Shown here: piece after piece, positions 26,446 to 34,426 of the stretch | Position numbering within the stretch: position 1 is the first letter of the stretch | How the letters are laid out: each line of letters opens with the position of its first letter | Assembly (NCBI GenBank): GCA_021776235.1 | Contig: JAJFGG010000099.1 | Span: 1 to 47,385 of the forward strand | Direction of reading: 5' to 3' | DNA from: Alphaproteobacteria bacterium | GTDB lineage: Bacteria; Pseudomonadota; Alphaproteobacteria; GCA-2731375 | DNA: 47,385 bases | Position numbers and translations under genes: made by a program | Notes under the pieces: generated by a model | The model's input: only the letters and a program-made list of their open reading frames with translations | What the model was told of the DNA's origin: nothing | Database searches by the model: none

Positions 26446-27051
26446 TCAAGCTTCGAGCCGGATGAAAAGCGCCATTTGGCTTGGCGAGCCCAGGTTCGGA
26501 TGGGCCGGCCCGAGGCCGGCGAAGCTCGCTTCATAGCCATTCCGGGCGGCTACCCCCTGGGCCCAGGCCTCGAACTTCGCGCGGCTCCATTCGAACGTGT
26601 GGCCCGGGTGGCGCAGGCGGTGGGCCGGGACACCCAGGATCTCGTTACATTCCTGATTCGGCGTGGTGATCAAAACCGTAGCAGGGCGAAAGCCGTTGAA
26701 CACGGCCCGCTCGACCCTTGATAACCGGTCGGGGGGAATATGTTCGATGGTTTCCAGCAAAACAGCAGCGTCAAAGCCCGTGAAGCGTGTGTTCGCCTCG
26801 GCAAAGGAGTCGTTCAGTAACTGCACGCGCCGGTCCTGGGGAATTTCAGCGCTCCGCAAATGACGGGCACACTCTTCCAGCGCCTTGCGGGAAATATCAA
26901 GACCCACGATTTGCTCGAAATAGGGATTCCGCGCCAACGCCACCAACAGCGCTCCCGTGCCGCAGCCAAGGTCAAGCACCCGCCGGGCGCCCCTCGCCTG
27001 CAGGCTTTCAATGACGAATTTCAGGCGCTCCTGATGCAGCGAGGTCGGCAT
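26446..27051 (-). CDS. hen1: Hen1-type RNA 3'-terminal 2'-O-methyltransferase (methyltransferase domain only)
   Basis: The 201-residue product matches the methyltransferase domain of Hen1, which methylates the 2'-OH at RNA 3' ends using SAM and a metal ion. Seen: LDLGCGTGALL at 27-37 (SAM loop), VGLDISRKALE at 49-59, LLETIEH with Glu100, Glu103 and His104 as expected metal ligands, and RLRHPGHTFEWSRAKFEAWA with His148/151 and the diagnostic FEW. The bacterial N-terminal ligase-like domain is absent, and no pnkp gene is nearby. I start at the ATG at 27051, where family similarity begins; another ATG at 27102 is possible. Ribosome sites are weak for both. Porin gene diverges from it. Confidence 0.85.
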   Translation of the reverse strand: MPTSLHQERLKFVIESLQARGARRVLDLGCGTGALLVALARNPYFEQIVGLDISRKALEECARHLRSAEIPQDRRVQLLNDSFAEANTRFTGFDAAVLLETIEHIPPDRLSRVERAVFNGFRPATVLITTPNQECNEILGVPAHRLRHPGHTFEWSRAKFEAWAQGVAARNGYEASFAGLGPAHPNLGSPSQMALFIRLEA

Positions 27052-27335
27052 AATCCAGATTTTAACACGCCCTGCCGCCCGGATACTGTGAAAACTGGTC
27101 ATAGGATTTACAGCAGGCCGCCGGGCCTGCAAAATCAGGTGCGCAATGGCCGCCGGCAGAATTTCATTTCTGCGGCGGCTGGACTTTGCTATGGTTTGCA
27201 GCAATTTGATGGGCCATTTGGGAATGTCGTTTCAACAAGATCTGACTGGTCGTGAGTTTCAAGAATAGGCAATGTTTTCCAGCGTGTGGCTGGCCTGCGG
27301 GGAATCCGCACGCGGCGAAGAATGGGAGAGGCCGA

Positions 27336-28793
27336 ATGCGACGCATATCCGTCAAGGCCATATGGCTGAGTGCCGTATTCGTTTTATCAACGGTCCCCTT
27401 TGGAGCCGCAGCTCAATCGGACTCCGAGGCGTTGGCCGAACTTAAACGCATTATCGAGCAACAGCAGAAAATGATCGAGGCCCAATCCAGGGCGCTCAAA
27501 TCACTGACAACCAAGGTCGAAGCGTTGTCGGCAAAACGCCAGGAACAACAGGATGTTGCGCAACCTGTAACGAAGATCGAATCATTATCGGCGCAAAACC
27601 AGGCCGAGCAGGAAACGCCGGCGATCCCAACAAAGATCGAAAAACTGTTGACGGAAAGCAAGGGCGACCAGGTCGCGCCGTCTACGGACAAGCTCGTGGC
27701 CTCGGGCGAGGACAACATCGCGCTTTCCCTGTCCGGTCAGGTCAATCGCGGCATACTCATTTACGATGACGGCACCGACAGCGACACTTTTCATGTCGAT
27801 AATGCAAATTCATCGACCCGGTTTCGGATGATTGGCACGGGCAAAATTAGTAGCGACATGACCCTCGGCGCCCAGATCGAAGTGCAAATGCAGTCGAATT
27901 CAACGACCCGGGTTAGTCAGATAAGCGGCAATGATATCGGTGGCCTCAGCTTTACCGAGCGCAAATTGGAAGTTTATTTCGATAGCAAACGTCTGGGGCG
28001 GGTCTGGCTTGGGCAGGGTGATACGGCATCCAACGGCACATCGGAATTTGATCTATCGGGCACCAGCGTGATCAATTATTCAAGTATTGCCGATATGGCG
28101 GGCGGCCTGTTCTTTCGGGACAACACCCCCATCGAAACCACCGACCCTCAGATCAAGGATGTCTTCAGCAACCTGGATGGGTTGAGCCGCGATGACCGAA
28201 TTCGCTATGACACACCCGAATTCGCCGGTTTTACCGCTTCCACCTCGCATATCTCGGGTGGCGGCTGGGACGTGGCACTGCGATACGCCGCAAATTTCGA
28301 GAAGGTCGGCATCAAAACCGCCGGCGCCATCGGCTATGCGGATGCCTCGGACATCAAGAACCCTGATTTTGGTGTCAGAAACGCCGCGGGCTTCCTTACT
28401 TCGGATGGCTCGGACTCCAGCAAGTTCGACAATCAACTGGCTGGTTCCGTGTCGCTTTTGCATCGAAGCGGGATCAATGGAACCTTCGCGACCGGCACCC
28501 GTAGCCTGGAAATTGCGGGCCGCGATGATGTGACTTACATTTATGGCAAGATTGGTTATGTCGCCGACCTTGTCGCCTTCGGGAAGACGGCATTTTCGAT
28601 TGATTACATAAAAGCCGACGATGTTGCCGCGACAGGAGACGAGGCAACGGCCTATGGCTTTTTTGCGGTTCAGAAGTTGCCGAAATTCGGCACCGAATTA
28701 TACGGCGGTATCCGCAACCACGAGTTGGACCGTCCCGGTGGGAATTTCGACGATGTACAGGCCGTTCTTCTCGGTACCCGGGTGAAGTTTTAG
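27336..28793 (+). CDS. Porin with N-terminal coiled coil and 20-residue tandem repeats
   Basis: The 485-residue product has a signal peptide (about 1-26, ending AAAQ), a helical coiled-coil region (about 28-115) and then a beta-rich, Gly/Ser/Asp-rich domain from about 125 to the end, as expected for an outer-membrane trimeric porin. The C-terminal residues VLLGTRVKF end in Phe, the usual signal for barrel insertion. Within the coiled coil the sequence TK(V/I)E recurs exactly every 20 residues (59, 79, 99). GGGAGAGG precedes the ATG at 27336. A small lipoprotein gene follows after 13 bp. The porin's substrate is unknown. Confidence 0.85.
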   Translation: MRRISVKAIWLSAVFVLSTVPFGAAAQSDSEALAELKRIIEQQQKMIEAQSRALKSLTTKVEALSAKRQEQQDVAQPVTKIESLSAQNQAEQETPAIPTKIEKLLTESKGDQVAPSTDKLVASGEDNIALSLSGQVNRGILIYDDGTDSDTFHVDNANSSTRFRMIGTGKISSDMTLGAQIEVQMQSNSTTRVSQISGNDIGGLSFTERKLEVYFDSKRLGRVWLGQGDTASNGTSEFDLSGTSVINYSSIADMAGGLFFRDNTPIETTDPQIKDVFSNLDGLSRDDRIRYDTPEFAGFTASTSHISGGGWDVALRYAANFEKVGIKTAGAIGYADASDIKNPDFGVRNAAGFLTSDGSDSSKFDNQLAGSVSLLHRSGINGTFATGTRSLEIAGRDDVTYIYGKIGYVADLVAFGKTAFSIDYIKADDVAATGDEATAYGFFAVQKLPKFGTELYGGIRNHELDRPGGNFDDVQAVLLGTRVKF

Positions 28794-28806
28794 AGAGGCT
28801 GTTCTC

Positions 28807-28989
28807 ATGCAGAAAACAAGGCTCCTGCGGAGCCGGCTGGCATCTGCCGCGGTCGTCGCTGCATTGGCGATTGTCTTAACGGCCTGCGGTAAGGCGAAAC
28901 CGCTGGACTACACCCAGACCGGAGAAATTCCGCCCGGGCCAGGACTATTCAGCGGCGATGATGGAAGATTTGTCGTGTTTCGGAAATAG
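28807..28989 (+). CDS. Small lipoprotein
   Basis: A 60-residue product with a basic N-terminus, a hydrophobic stretch and a lipobox LTAC (Cys27), so the mature protein would be only about 34 residues, ending GLFSGDDGRFVVFRK. Short lipoproteins with this kind of tail occur in alphaproteobacteria; I know of no assigned role. It follows the porin gene by 13 bp, so it is likely cotranscribed and may serve the outer membrane. The ribosome site (GAGAGG) is rather far upstream. Confidence 0.7.
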   Translation: MQKTRLLRSRLASAAVVAALAIVLTACGKAKPLDYTQTGEIPPGPGLFSGDDGRFVVFRK

Positions 28990-29240
28990 CGGCCCGAACG
29001 ATTTTAACTATCATCTAAACGCAGGGCCGGCTTACAGATAGCCTTTACAAGACAACATTCACCGACATTTGAATTGAGCGCCAGGCGACGCCCACCAATC
29101 GACGCAGTGACTATGCCGGCCAGCATGCCGGCAGGCCCCCAGCGTCCGGAACATTTCCGGGCTATTCTGGGCCATTTGTCCGATGATATGGTGAATTCCA
29201 GATAGCAGTGCGCCGACATGAATATAAGGGGAGCACCTAC
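28990..29240. other. Intergenic region with hairpin and a repeat-like fragment
   Basis: This gap holds a perfect 7-bp hairpin (29114-29120 with 29127-29133, loop of 6) without a following T-run. At 29150-29178 lies a stretch matching the end of the 269-bp repeat (CATTTCCGGGCTATT is identical). An AAGGGGAG ribosome site for the next gene is at its end. Confidence 0.5.
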
Positions 29241-29783
29241 ATGGTTGACCGAATTGTTGAACCGGTAAGCCTGCGCGATGCGGATGCTGACGCCCGCGCG
29301 GTGCTTGACCGCCTGCGAAAGACCTACGCCAAGGTCCCGGTCTCCTTCGCCTATATGGCGGCACAACCAAAGGCGTTGGCGGCGTTTTCAGCGTTCCTGC
29401 AGGAGGTGATGGCTGATCCGCGCCTGGATGAAAAGTACCGTGAATTGGCCTATCTCAAGACCGCGATGCTGGCTGACTGCAAACTCTGTATCGCCAATCA
29501 CTCGGTCGCCGCCAAAGGCGTTGGTCTTAGCGAAGAGCAGATTGGAGCCATGGGCGATTTTGCCTGCAGCGACGCCTTCGATGCACTGGAAAAAGCCATC
29601 CTGCAATATGTCGAGCATGTCGCCTGCCAGCCAGGCAAGTCCCCAGCACCGCTGCTAAAACAACTGCGGCAGGGGCTTGGCAATGATGGCGTCATCGTGC
29701 TGACCCAGGTGATCGGTATCGCCAATCTGTTTTCCCGGTTCAACAACGCGCTGCAAACCTATTCGAGCGAAGATTACGCCTAG
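29241..29783 (+). CDS. Carboxymuconolactone decarboxylase / AhpD-like protein
   Basis: The 180-residue all-helical product belongs to the AhpD/CMD family. The redox motif CKLCIANH (Cys80, Cys83, His87) is the CxxCxxxH pattern of alkylhydroperoxidase-like members, so a thiol-based peroxide or disulfide activity is plausible, rather than decarboxylation. AAGGGGAG lies 9 bases before the ATG at 29241; a longer frame upstream lacks a ribosome site. It stands alone between the lipoprotein gene and the convergent acyl-CoA dehydrogenase gene. Substrate unknown. Confidence 0.87.
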   Translation: MVDRIVEPVSLRDADADARAVLDRLRKTYAKVPVSFAYMAAQPKALAAFSAFLQEVMADPRLDEKYRELAYLKTAMLADCKLCIANHSVAAKGVGLSEEQIGAMGDFACSDAFDALEKAILQYVEHVACQPGKSPAPLLKQLRQGLGNDGVIVLTQVIGIANLFSRFNNALQTYSSEDYA

Positions 29784-29868
29784 ACGGCCACGCGGGTTGG
29801 TATTACCACTGCAAATGATGGAAATATCCGAAATCACAACAAGGGTGGCGGTTAAATCCCGGCGAAAC

Positions 29869-31659
29869 CTACGCCGCCAGGGCCTGGGCCGTGGCCAGAT
29901 CGACCTTACCATCGCCTAGCAGGGCCGCGACTGCTTTTGTATTGTCATCGTCGATGGCCAGGGGGTCGCCGGCGCGCAGGCGGTGATCCATCACCATGCG
30001 GGCCAGGATCAGACGCCGGGCGTCTTCACCCATAGCGCCCAACCTCGCACCCTCGGTCGCCAGCAAAACGGCCGAGGCGACGTGGTACAGGGCGTCGGCC
30101 GCCTTGCGGGCCATGGGCTCGTTGCCGGTCAGGGCAACCTGCTCGGCAAAGGACACGGCGCGGTCGACGGTGCTGTCCAATTCGCCCTTGAATTGACCCG
30201 GCAGTCCCTGGGTTTTTGCCAGCATGTCGTGCAGCGCCTCGGCCAGATTGACGTGGGCGCCCACCTTGGCAATCGCCCGCTTGGTTACATCCAGGGCATT
30301 GATATTGGAAGTGCCCTCCCACAGCACGCCCGTATGGGCATCGCGCACCAGTTTCGGGTTGATCCAGTCCTCTATGAAGCCGTTGCCGCCGCGCACTTCC
30401 ATGGCGCCCGTCGCCACCGTAATGTTGTCGCGGCAGGAACGGAACTTCAACAACGGTGTCAGAATACGCGCCAGCTTTTCCGCCCTCTGGTCGCCAGCCT
30501 CGGATAGTTCCAACTGCCGGCCGACAAACAGAGCCATGGACAGGACCTGTTCGGTGGGCACCATCAGCTTCATCAATTGGCGGCGCAGCAGCGGCTTGTC
30601 GATAATCTTTTCGCCAAAGGCGATGCGGCTGTGGGCCACCACCAGGGCTTCGTTCAGACAGCGGCGCATCATGGCAGCGGCGCGGACGCCATGGGACAGC
30701 CGCGACATGTTGACCTGATCCATCATCATCTTCAGGCCGTTGTTGACACCATTCTTCACATTGCGGCCCACCTCGCCCAGGGGGTGGGCGATGGCGCCCG
30801 CAAAGACAATCTCGCCCGAGGCCATGGATCTGGTGCCCAGTTTGTCCTTCAAACGCACGATGCGATAGGCGTTGCGGCTGCCGTCATCCAGATGCCGGGG
30901 CAGGGCAAACAAGGCCAGACCGTTGTTGCCGTCAACCGCGCCGGCGGGGCGGGCCAGCAGCAAGGCGACATCGCCATCGGCACAGGAACAGAACCACTTT
31001 TCACCATACAGGCGCCAATTACCGTCTTCGTAGCGCGCTTCCAGCTCCAGGTTCGAGACGTCGGACCCTCCCGTTTTCTCGGTCATGAACTGGGCGCTCT
31101 TCAGGATCTTGGTCATATCCTGGCTGGTCATGCCGGGCAGGTATTTCCGCTTTATCTCTTCACTGGCGTAGCGCTCAATCAGCAGCGCCGAGGTATCGGT
31201 GACGGAAATTGGGCACATCAGGCCAAATTCGCTTTGTACGAACAGGTACTGGAAAACATACTTGGCCAGGGCCGGCACCACGCCTTGCCAGCCCAGGACA
31301 CCCGGCTTGCGCGACATGCAATGGATACCGAAATCGCCATAGCCGATCTTCTCCATTTCGCGATAGGCGGGGTGGAATTCCACCCATTCCTCATCCACGC
31401 CCCGGCGGTTGCGGGCATGCAGGACGGGGTCGTGACGGTCGGCGAGACGGGACAATTCATCCAAACGACCGCCGGCAATTGCGCCCAGACGGCGGTAGTG
31501 GGGCAGCATGTGGTCACGCAGATCGTCGTCCAGATACAGCTTCAACAGGCCTTGCAGGCTTTGATCCATGTCATAGAAATTCTCACCCTGACAATCGGGC
31601 GCCACCCAGTCGTTGGTTTCCATGGCTTCGATTGTTGCCGCCAATGCCCCGTTGCTCAT
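29869..31659 (-). CDS. Acyl-CoA dehydrogenase family protein (AidB/long type)
   Basis: The 596-residue flavoprotein resembles the longer acyl-CoA dehydrogenases. The FAD-binding and substrate segments include AQFMTEKTGGSDVSNLE, GEKWFCSCADGDVALLLARP, the central MMDQVNMSRLSHGVRAAAMM, and MEVRGGNGFIEDWINPKLVRD near the catalytic region. A C-terminal helical extension of about 120 residues follows, as in AidB and related long forms. GGGGAG precedes the ATG at 31659. A LysR gene diverges from it across 115 bp containing a 12-bp palindrome, suggesting control by that regulator. The exact acyl substrate is unknown. Confidence 0.9.
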   Translation of the reverse strand: MSNGALAATIEAMETNDWVAPDCQGENFYDMDQSLQGLLKLYLDDDLRDHMLPHYRRLGAIAGGRLDELSRLADRHDPVLHARNRRGVDEEWVEFHPAYREMEKIGYGDFGIHCMSRKPGVLGWQGVVPALAKYVFQYLFVQSEFGLMCPISVTDTSALLIERYASEEIKRKYLPGMTSQDMTKILKSAQFMTEKTGGSDVSNLELEARYEDGNWRLYGEKWFCSCADGDVALLLARPAGAVDGNNGLALFALPRHLDDGSRNAYRIVRLKDKLGTRSMASGEIVFAGAIAHPLGEVGRNVKNGVNNGLKMMMDQVNMSRLSHGVRAAAMMRRCLNEALVVAHSRIAFGEKIIDKPLLRRQLMKLMVPTEQVLSMALFVGRQLELSEAGDQRAEKLARILTPLLKFRSCRDNITVATGAMEVRGGNGFIEDWINPKLVRDAHTGVLWEGTSNINALDVTKRAIAKVGAHVNLAEALHDMLAKTQGLPGQFKGELDSTVDRAVSFAEQVALTGNEPMARKAADALYHVASAVLLATEGARLGAMGEDARRLILARMVMDHRLRAGDPLAIDDDNTKAVAALLGDGKVDLATAQALAA

Positions 31660-31715
31660 CTCGATCTCCCCAGTATATTGCCGTTGAGCAGGTAATTTGG
31701 CGCAATAGGGTATCC

Positions 31716-31766
31716 TTGACAAACGATAAGAAATTCCCTTTTGATTGAGTCTTTCTCAATCAAAAG
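31716..31766 (+). promoter_or_regulatory. Divergent promoter region with LysR-type palindromic operator
   Basis: A perfect 12-bp inverted repeat, CTTTTGATTGAG (31738-31749) and CTCAATCAAAAG (31755-31766), has a 5-bp centre. It lies between the divergent acyl-CoA dehydrogenase and LysR genes, ending 8 bp before the LysR ATG. A perfect -35-like TTGACA (31716-31721) precedes it, so a -10 box would fall inside the left arm; the best candidate there is TTTGAT (31740-31745, 18-bp spacing). This is the expected place for a LysR-type autoregulator to bind. Confidence 0.65.
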
Positions 31767-31774
31767 TATTCCAA

Positions 31775-32677
31775 ATGCCAGTTATACCGTCAACGAATGC
31801 CCTATTAGCCTTCTGCGCCGCAGCCAAACATTTGAGTTTTCTGCAAGCAGCACAGGACCGTAACGTAACCCCCGGCGCTATCAGCCGGCAAATTCAGACC
31901 CTGGAGCAGATGCTCGGCACACAGCTGTTCCTGCGCCGGCACAAGCAGGTGGAATTGACCCCCCAGGGCCGGGATTATCTGGCGGAAATCACCCCCCCGC
32001 TCGACCTTCTCGCGGCCGCCACGGCGCGCATGCAAGGCGAACAGAACAGCGGCGCCATCTCTATCTGCGCCTATCCCACATTTGCCATTCGCTGGCTGCT
32101 GCCGCGCTGGGGCCGCTTCTACGATCGCCATCCGGAGGTCGATGTCCGCTTGACCACGTCTCTCAATCCGGTGGACTTCGGCCGCGACGACTACGACCTG
32201 GCCATTATGGTACTGGCCGACGGCGCCCAGGCCCCCGGGCTGCAGACCCGGAAACTCATGGGCGTCGATACCTTTCCCGTCTGCAGCCCGGCCCTGGCCG
32301 AACGGATCCGCCAGCCCGGGGATCTGGCGCGGCAGACCCTGTTGCACAGCGCCCCCCGCCCCGCCGATTGGCGGCGCTGGTTGACGGCGGCGGGATGGCC
32401 GACCCTCAACGGCGCCAGGGACCTGCGCTTTGAAAGCCTGAACCTGGCCATTCAGGCGGCCATTGAAGGCATCGGCGTCGCCATCGGCATCGAGGCGCTG
32501 TTGCAGGAAGACCTGGAACAGGGACGACTGGTGCGGCTGTTTGCGGTGGAGCGCCGTTCAGACCACCCCTTCCAACTGGTCTATCCCGCCGGCAAATCGC
32601 AGGACAAGCGCCTGATCGCCTTTCGCGACTGGTTATTGGAAGAAGCGGCCATAAACAACGCCGATGACAAGCTATAG
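31775..32677 (+). CDS. LysR-type transcriptional regulator (GcvA-like)
   Basis: The 300-residue product has an N-terminal winged helix-turn-helix (about 8-65: LSFLQAAQDRNVTPGAISRQ) and a periplasmic-binding-like effector domain (about 90-295). The pattern is close to the GcvA group. The ATG at 31775 is chosen because upstream codons run through the operator palindrome. It diverges from the acyl-CoA dehydrogenase gene, the likely target. Its TAG stop overlaps the stop of the convergent alpha/beta hydrolase gene in the palindrome CTATAG. The effector is unknown. Confidence 0.9.
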   Translation: MPVIPSTNALLAFCAAAKHLSFLQAAQDRNVTPGAISRQIQTLEQMLGTQLFLRRHKQVELTPQGRDYLAEITPPLDLLAAATARMQGEQNSGAISICAYPTFAIRWLLPRWGRFYDRHPEVDVRLTTSLNPVDFGRDDYDLAIMVLADGAQAPGLQTRKLMGVDTFPVCSPALAERIRQPGDLARQTLLHSAPRPADWRRWLTAAGWPTLNGARDLRFESLNLAIQAAIEGIGVAIGIEALLQEDLEQGRLVRLFAVERRSDHPFQLVYPAGKSQDKRLIAFRDWLLEEAAINNADDKL

Positions 32678-33433
32678 GGCCAGGCCGTCCAGGAATTGCC
32701 GCACAGCCTGATTGAATGCGGCGGGCTGATCCATATTGGCTTCGTGACCGGCATTATCGATCATGACCTTCGTCGCGCCAGCGATCTTACCCGCCATATA
32801 GTCCGTGGCCGGATGAAACTTGACGTCATCGGAACCGACCAGAACCAGGGTTGGCACGGCGATGCCGGGCAGGCTTTGGATCATCTTGTCATCGAACTGG
32901 GCCAGCATGCCACGGGCGGCATGGGCCAGTCCGGTGGCATCACGGTGACCGGCAATGCGCAAGGCCGGGGCATCGCCCAGAGCGTCCAGGCCCTTTGCTT
33001 CAAAACTGGCGGCGCGTGCATGGGCCGTTTCATTCCAGGCCGCCCGTGCCGCATCCTTTCTGAAACCGGGTCCGGTATCAAACAGCATCAGGCCCGATGT
33101 GCGGCCGGGATGATGACGATGAAACGCCAGGGAGGCGCAACCACCCAGGGACAGCCCCCCGATCACCGCCTGTTGCAGACCGCAGGCATCCAGAATGGCG
33201 GCCATGTCGGCGACGCTATGAGCCTCGGAATAGGCGTCCGGGTCCTCCGGATAATCGCTTTGCCCGTGGCCCCGCATGTCCCAGGTCATCACCCGATAGC
33301 GGTCCTGCAGCGCGTCGACCTGTGCCCGCCACATGGTGGACGAGGCGCTAAAGCCGTGGCTTAACAAAACGCCAGGGCCAGTCCCATGATCCTCAAAATA
33401 AACTTTCACGCCGTCCCGCTCGATATAGGCCAT
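32672..33433 (-). CDS. Alpha/beta-fold hydrolase
   Basis: The 253-residue product shows the alpha/beta-hydrolase pattern: oxyanion loop SHGFSASSTMW (about 25-35), MTWDMRGHGQSDYP, nucleophile elbow GLSLGGCASLAF (Ser in GxSxG, about 94-105), the acid in LVGSDDVKFHP and the catalytic His in DNAGHEANMDQP. It lacks a signal peptide. The substrate, probably an ester or lactone, is unclear; 3-oxoadipate enol-lactonase-like enzymes share this pattern. GGGAG precedes the ATG. It converges with, and overlaps by 6 bp, the LysR gene, and follows the SDR gene on the same strand after 74 bp. Confidence 0.88.
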   Translation of the reverse strand: MAYIERDGVKVYFEDHGTGPGVLLSHGFSASSTMWRAQVDALQDRYRVMTWDMRGHGQSDYPEDPDAYSEAHSVADMAAILDACGLQQAVIGGLSLGGCASLAFHRHHPGRTSGLMLFDTGPGFRKDAARAAWNETAHARAASFEAKGLDALGDAPALRIAGHRDATGLAHAARGMLAQFDDKMIQSLPGIAVPTLVLVGSDDVKFHPATDYMAGKIAGATKVMIDNAGHEANMDQPAAFNQAVRQFLDGLAL

Positions 33434-33507
33434 GGGCCACTCCCTATGTATGCAATTTCGGCGTCAAGCTACGCGGCTGATCGTTGCTGTCAACAGTAAG
33501 CCGGCGA

Positions 33508-34272
33508 TTACATCATGACCTGACCGTCATCGAGGGGAATCAGCGTCCCAGTCATATAATCCGATTTCTCCGAAGCCAATAACAGCAACAGGCCGTCCAT
33601 GACCTCCGGCGTGCCGATCCGGCGGCGGGGCATGGCTTCGATCATGGCCTGTCCGGCCGGCGTCTGCCATAGATCGACATTCATTTCGGTTTCGATATAC
33701 CCGGGACAGATAGCGTTGACCTGGATGTCATGGCGGGCCCATTCCAGGGCCAGTTGTTTGGTCATCTGGGCGATGGCCGCCTTCGACATGGCGTAAAGCG
33801 CCAGTTTACCGAATACCCGCAGGGCCATCATCGAAGCGATATTGATGATTTTGCCGCCCTTTCCGCGTTTGATCATCCCCCGCCCCACGGCCTGGGCCAG
33901 AAAAAACGGCCCCTTGACATTGGTTTCCTGGACATAGTCATAGTCCTCCGGGGTGAAGTCCTCGGGCCGTTTCACCACGGAAACACCGGCGTTGTTGACC
34001 AAAATATTAATCGGCCCCAGGGCCGCTTCGACCTGCCCCACCACCTCGTCAATGGCGGCGCTGTCGCGTACATCCAGGGCAAAGGGCACAGCCCGTCCGC
34101 CCGCGCCAGTGATCTGCGCCGCCAGCGCTTCCAGACGGTCGGTGCGCCGCGCCGTAACCGCCACCGCCGCGCCCGCCCGGGCCAAGGCCAACGCCGCCTG
34201 ATGTCCCAGGCCGGACGACGCCCCGGTCACCAAGGCCACCTTTGCGTCCAGGTTGTAGGTTTCGTCGACCAT
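33508..34272 (-). CDS. Short-chain dehydrogenase/reductase
   Basis: The 254-residue product is a classical SDR: cofactor motif TGASSGLGHQAALALA (about 16-31), NNAGVSVV (about 90-97), the catalytic Ser in INIASMMAL, Tyr and Lys in YAMSKAAI, and a C-terminal Gly-rich end. The strand-2 segment TARRTDR suggests NADP(H) preference (inference). It probably oxidises or reduces an alcohol or 3-oxoacyl group in the nearby CoA catabolism. GAGGA precedes the ATG at 34272. It lies upstream of the hydrolase gene on the same strand. Confidence 0.92.
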   Translation of the reverse strand: MVDETYNLDAKVALVTGASSGLGHQAALALARAGAAVAVTARRTDRLEALAAQITGAGGRAVPFALDVRDSAAIDEVVGQVEAALGPINILVNNAGVSVVKRPEDFTPEDYDYVQETNVKGPFFLAQAVGRGMIKRGKGGKIINIASMMALRVFGKLALYAMSKAAIAQMTKQLALEWARHDIQVNAICPGYIETEMNVDLWQTPAGQAMIEAMPRRRIGTPEVMDGLLLLLASEKSDYMTGTLIPLDDGQVMM

Positions 34273-34426
34273 ATTTCATCCTCACCAAGCCACAAATGCC
34301 ATGAAAAACAGATTATACCACTTTGCCCTGCCAAGAACCCATTGCGACGGTCAGCAAAGGAGCCTTCCGTAAACAGGTTATTAACTGTGTCCGCATAAGC
34401 TTGCTGCACAGAAGGAGACACGGCCT

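Noticed and set aside
29114-29133. GC-rich hairpin as terminator of the porin-lipoprotein transcript
   Set aside because: The stem is perfect but only 7 bp, and no T-run follows on either strand.
30577-31695. 372-codon plus-strand frame opposite the acyl-CoA dehydrogenase
   Set aside because: A shadow of the dehydrogenase gene; composition rich in Gln, His and Gly is typical of antisense translation.
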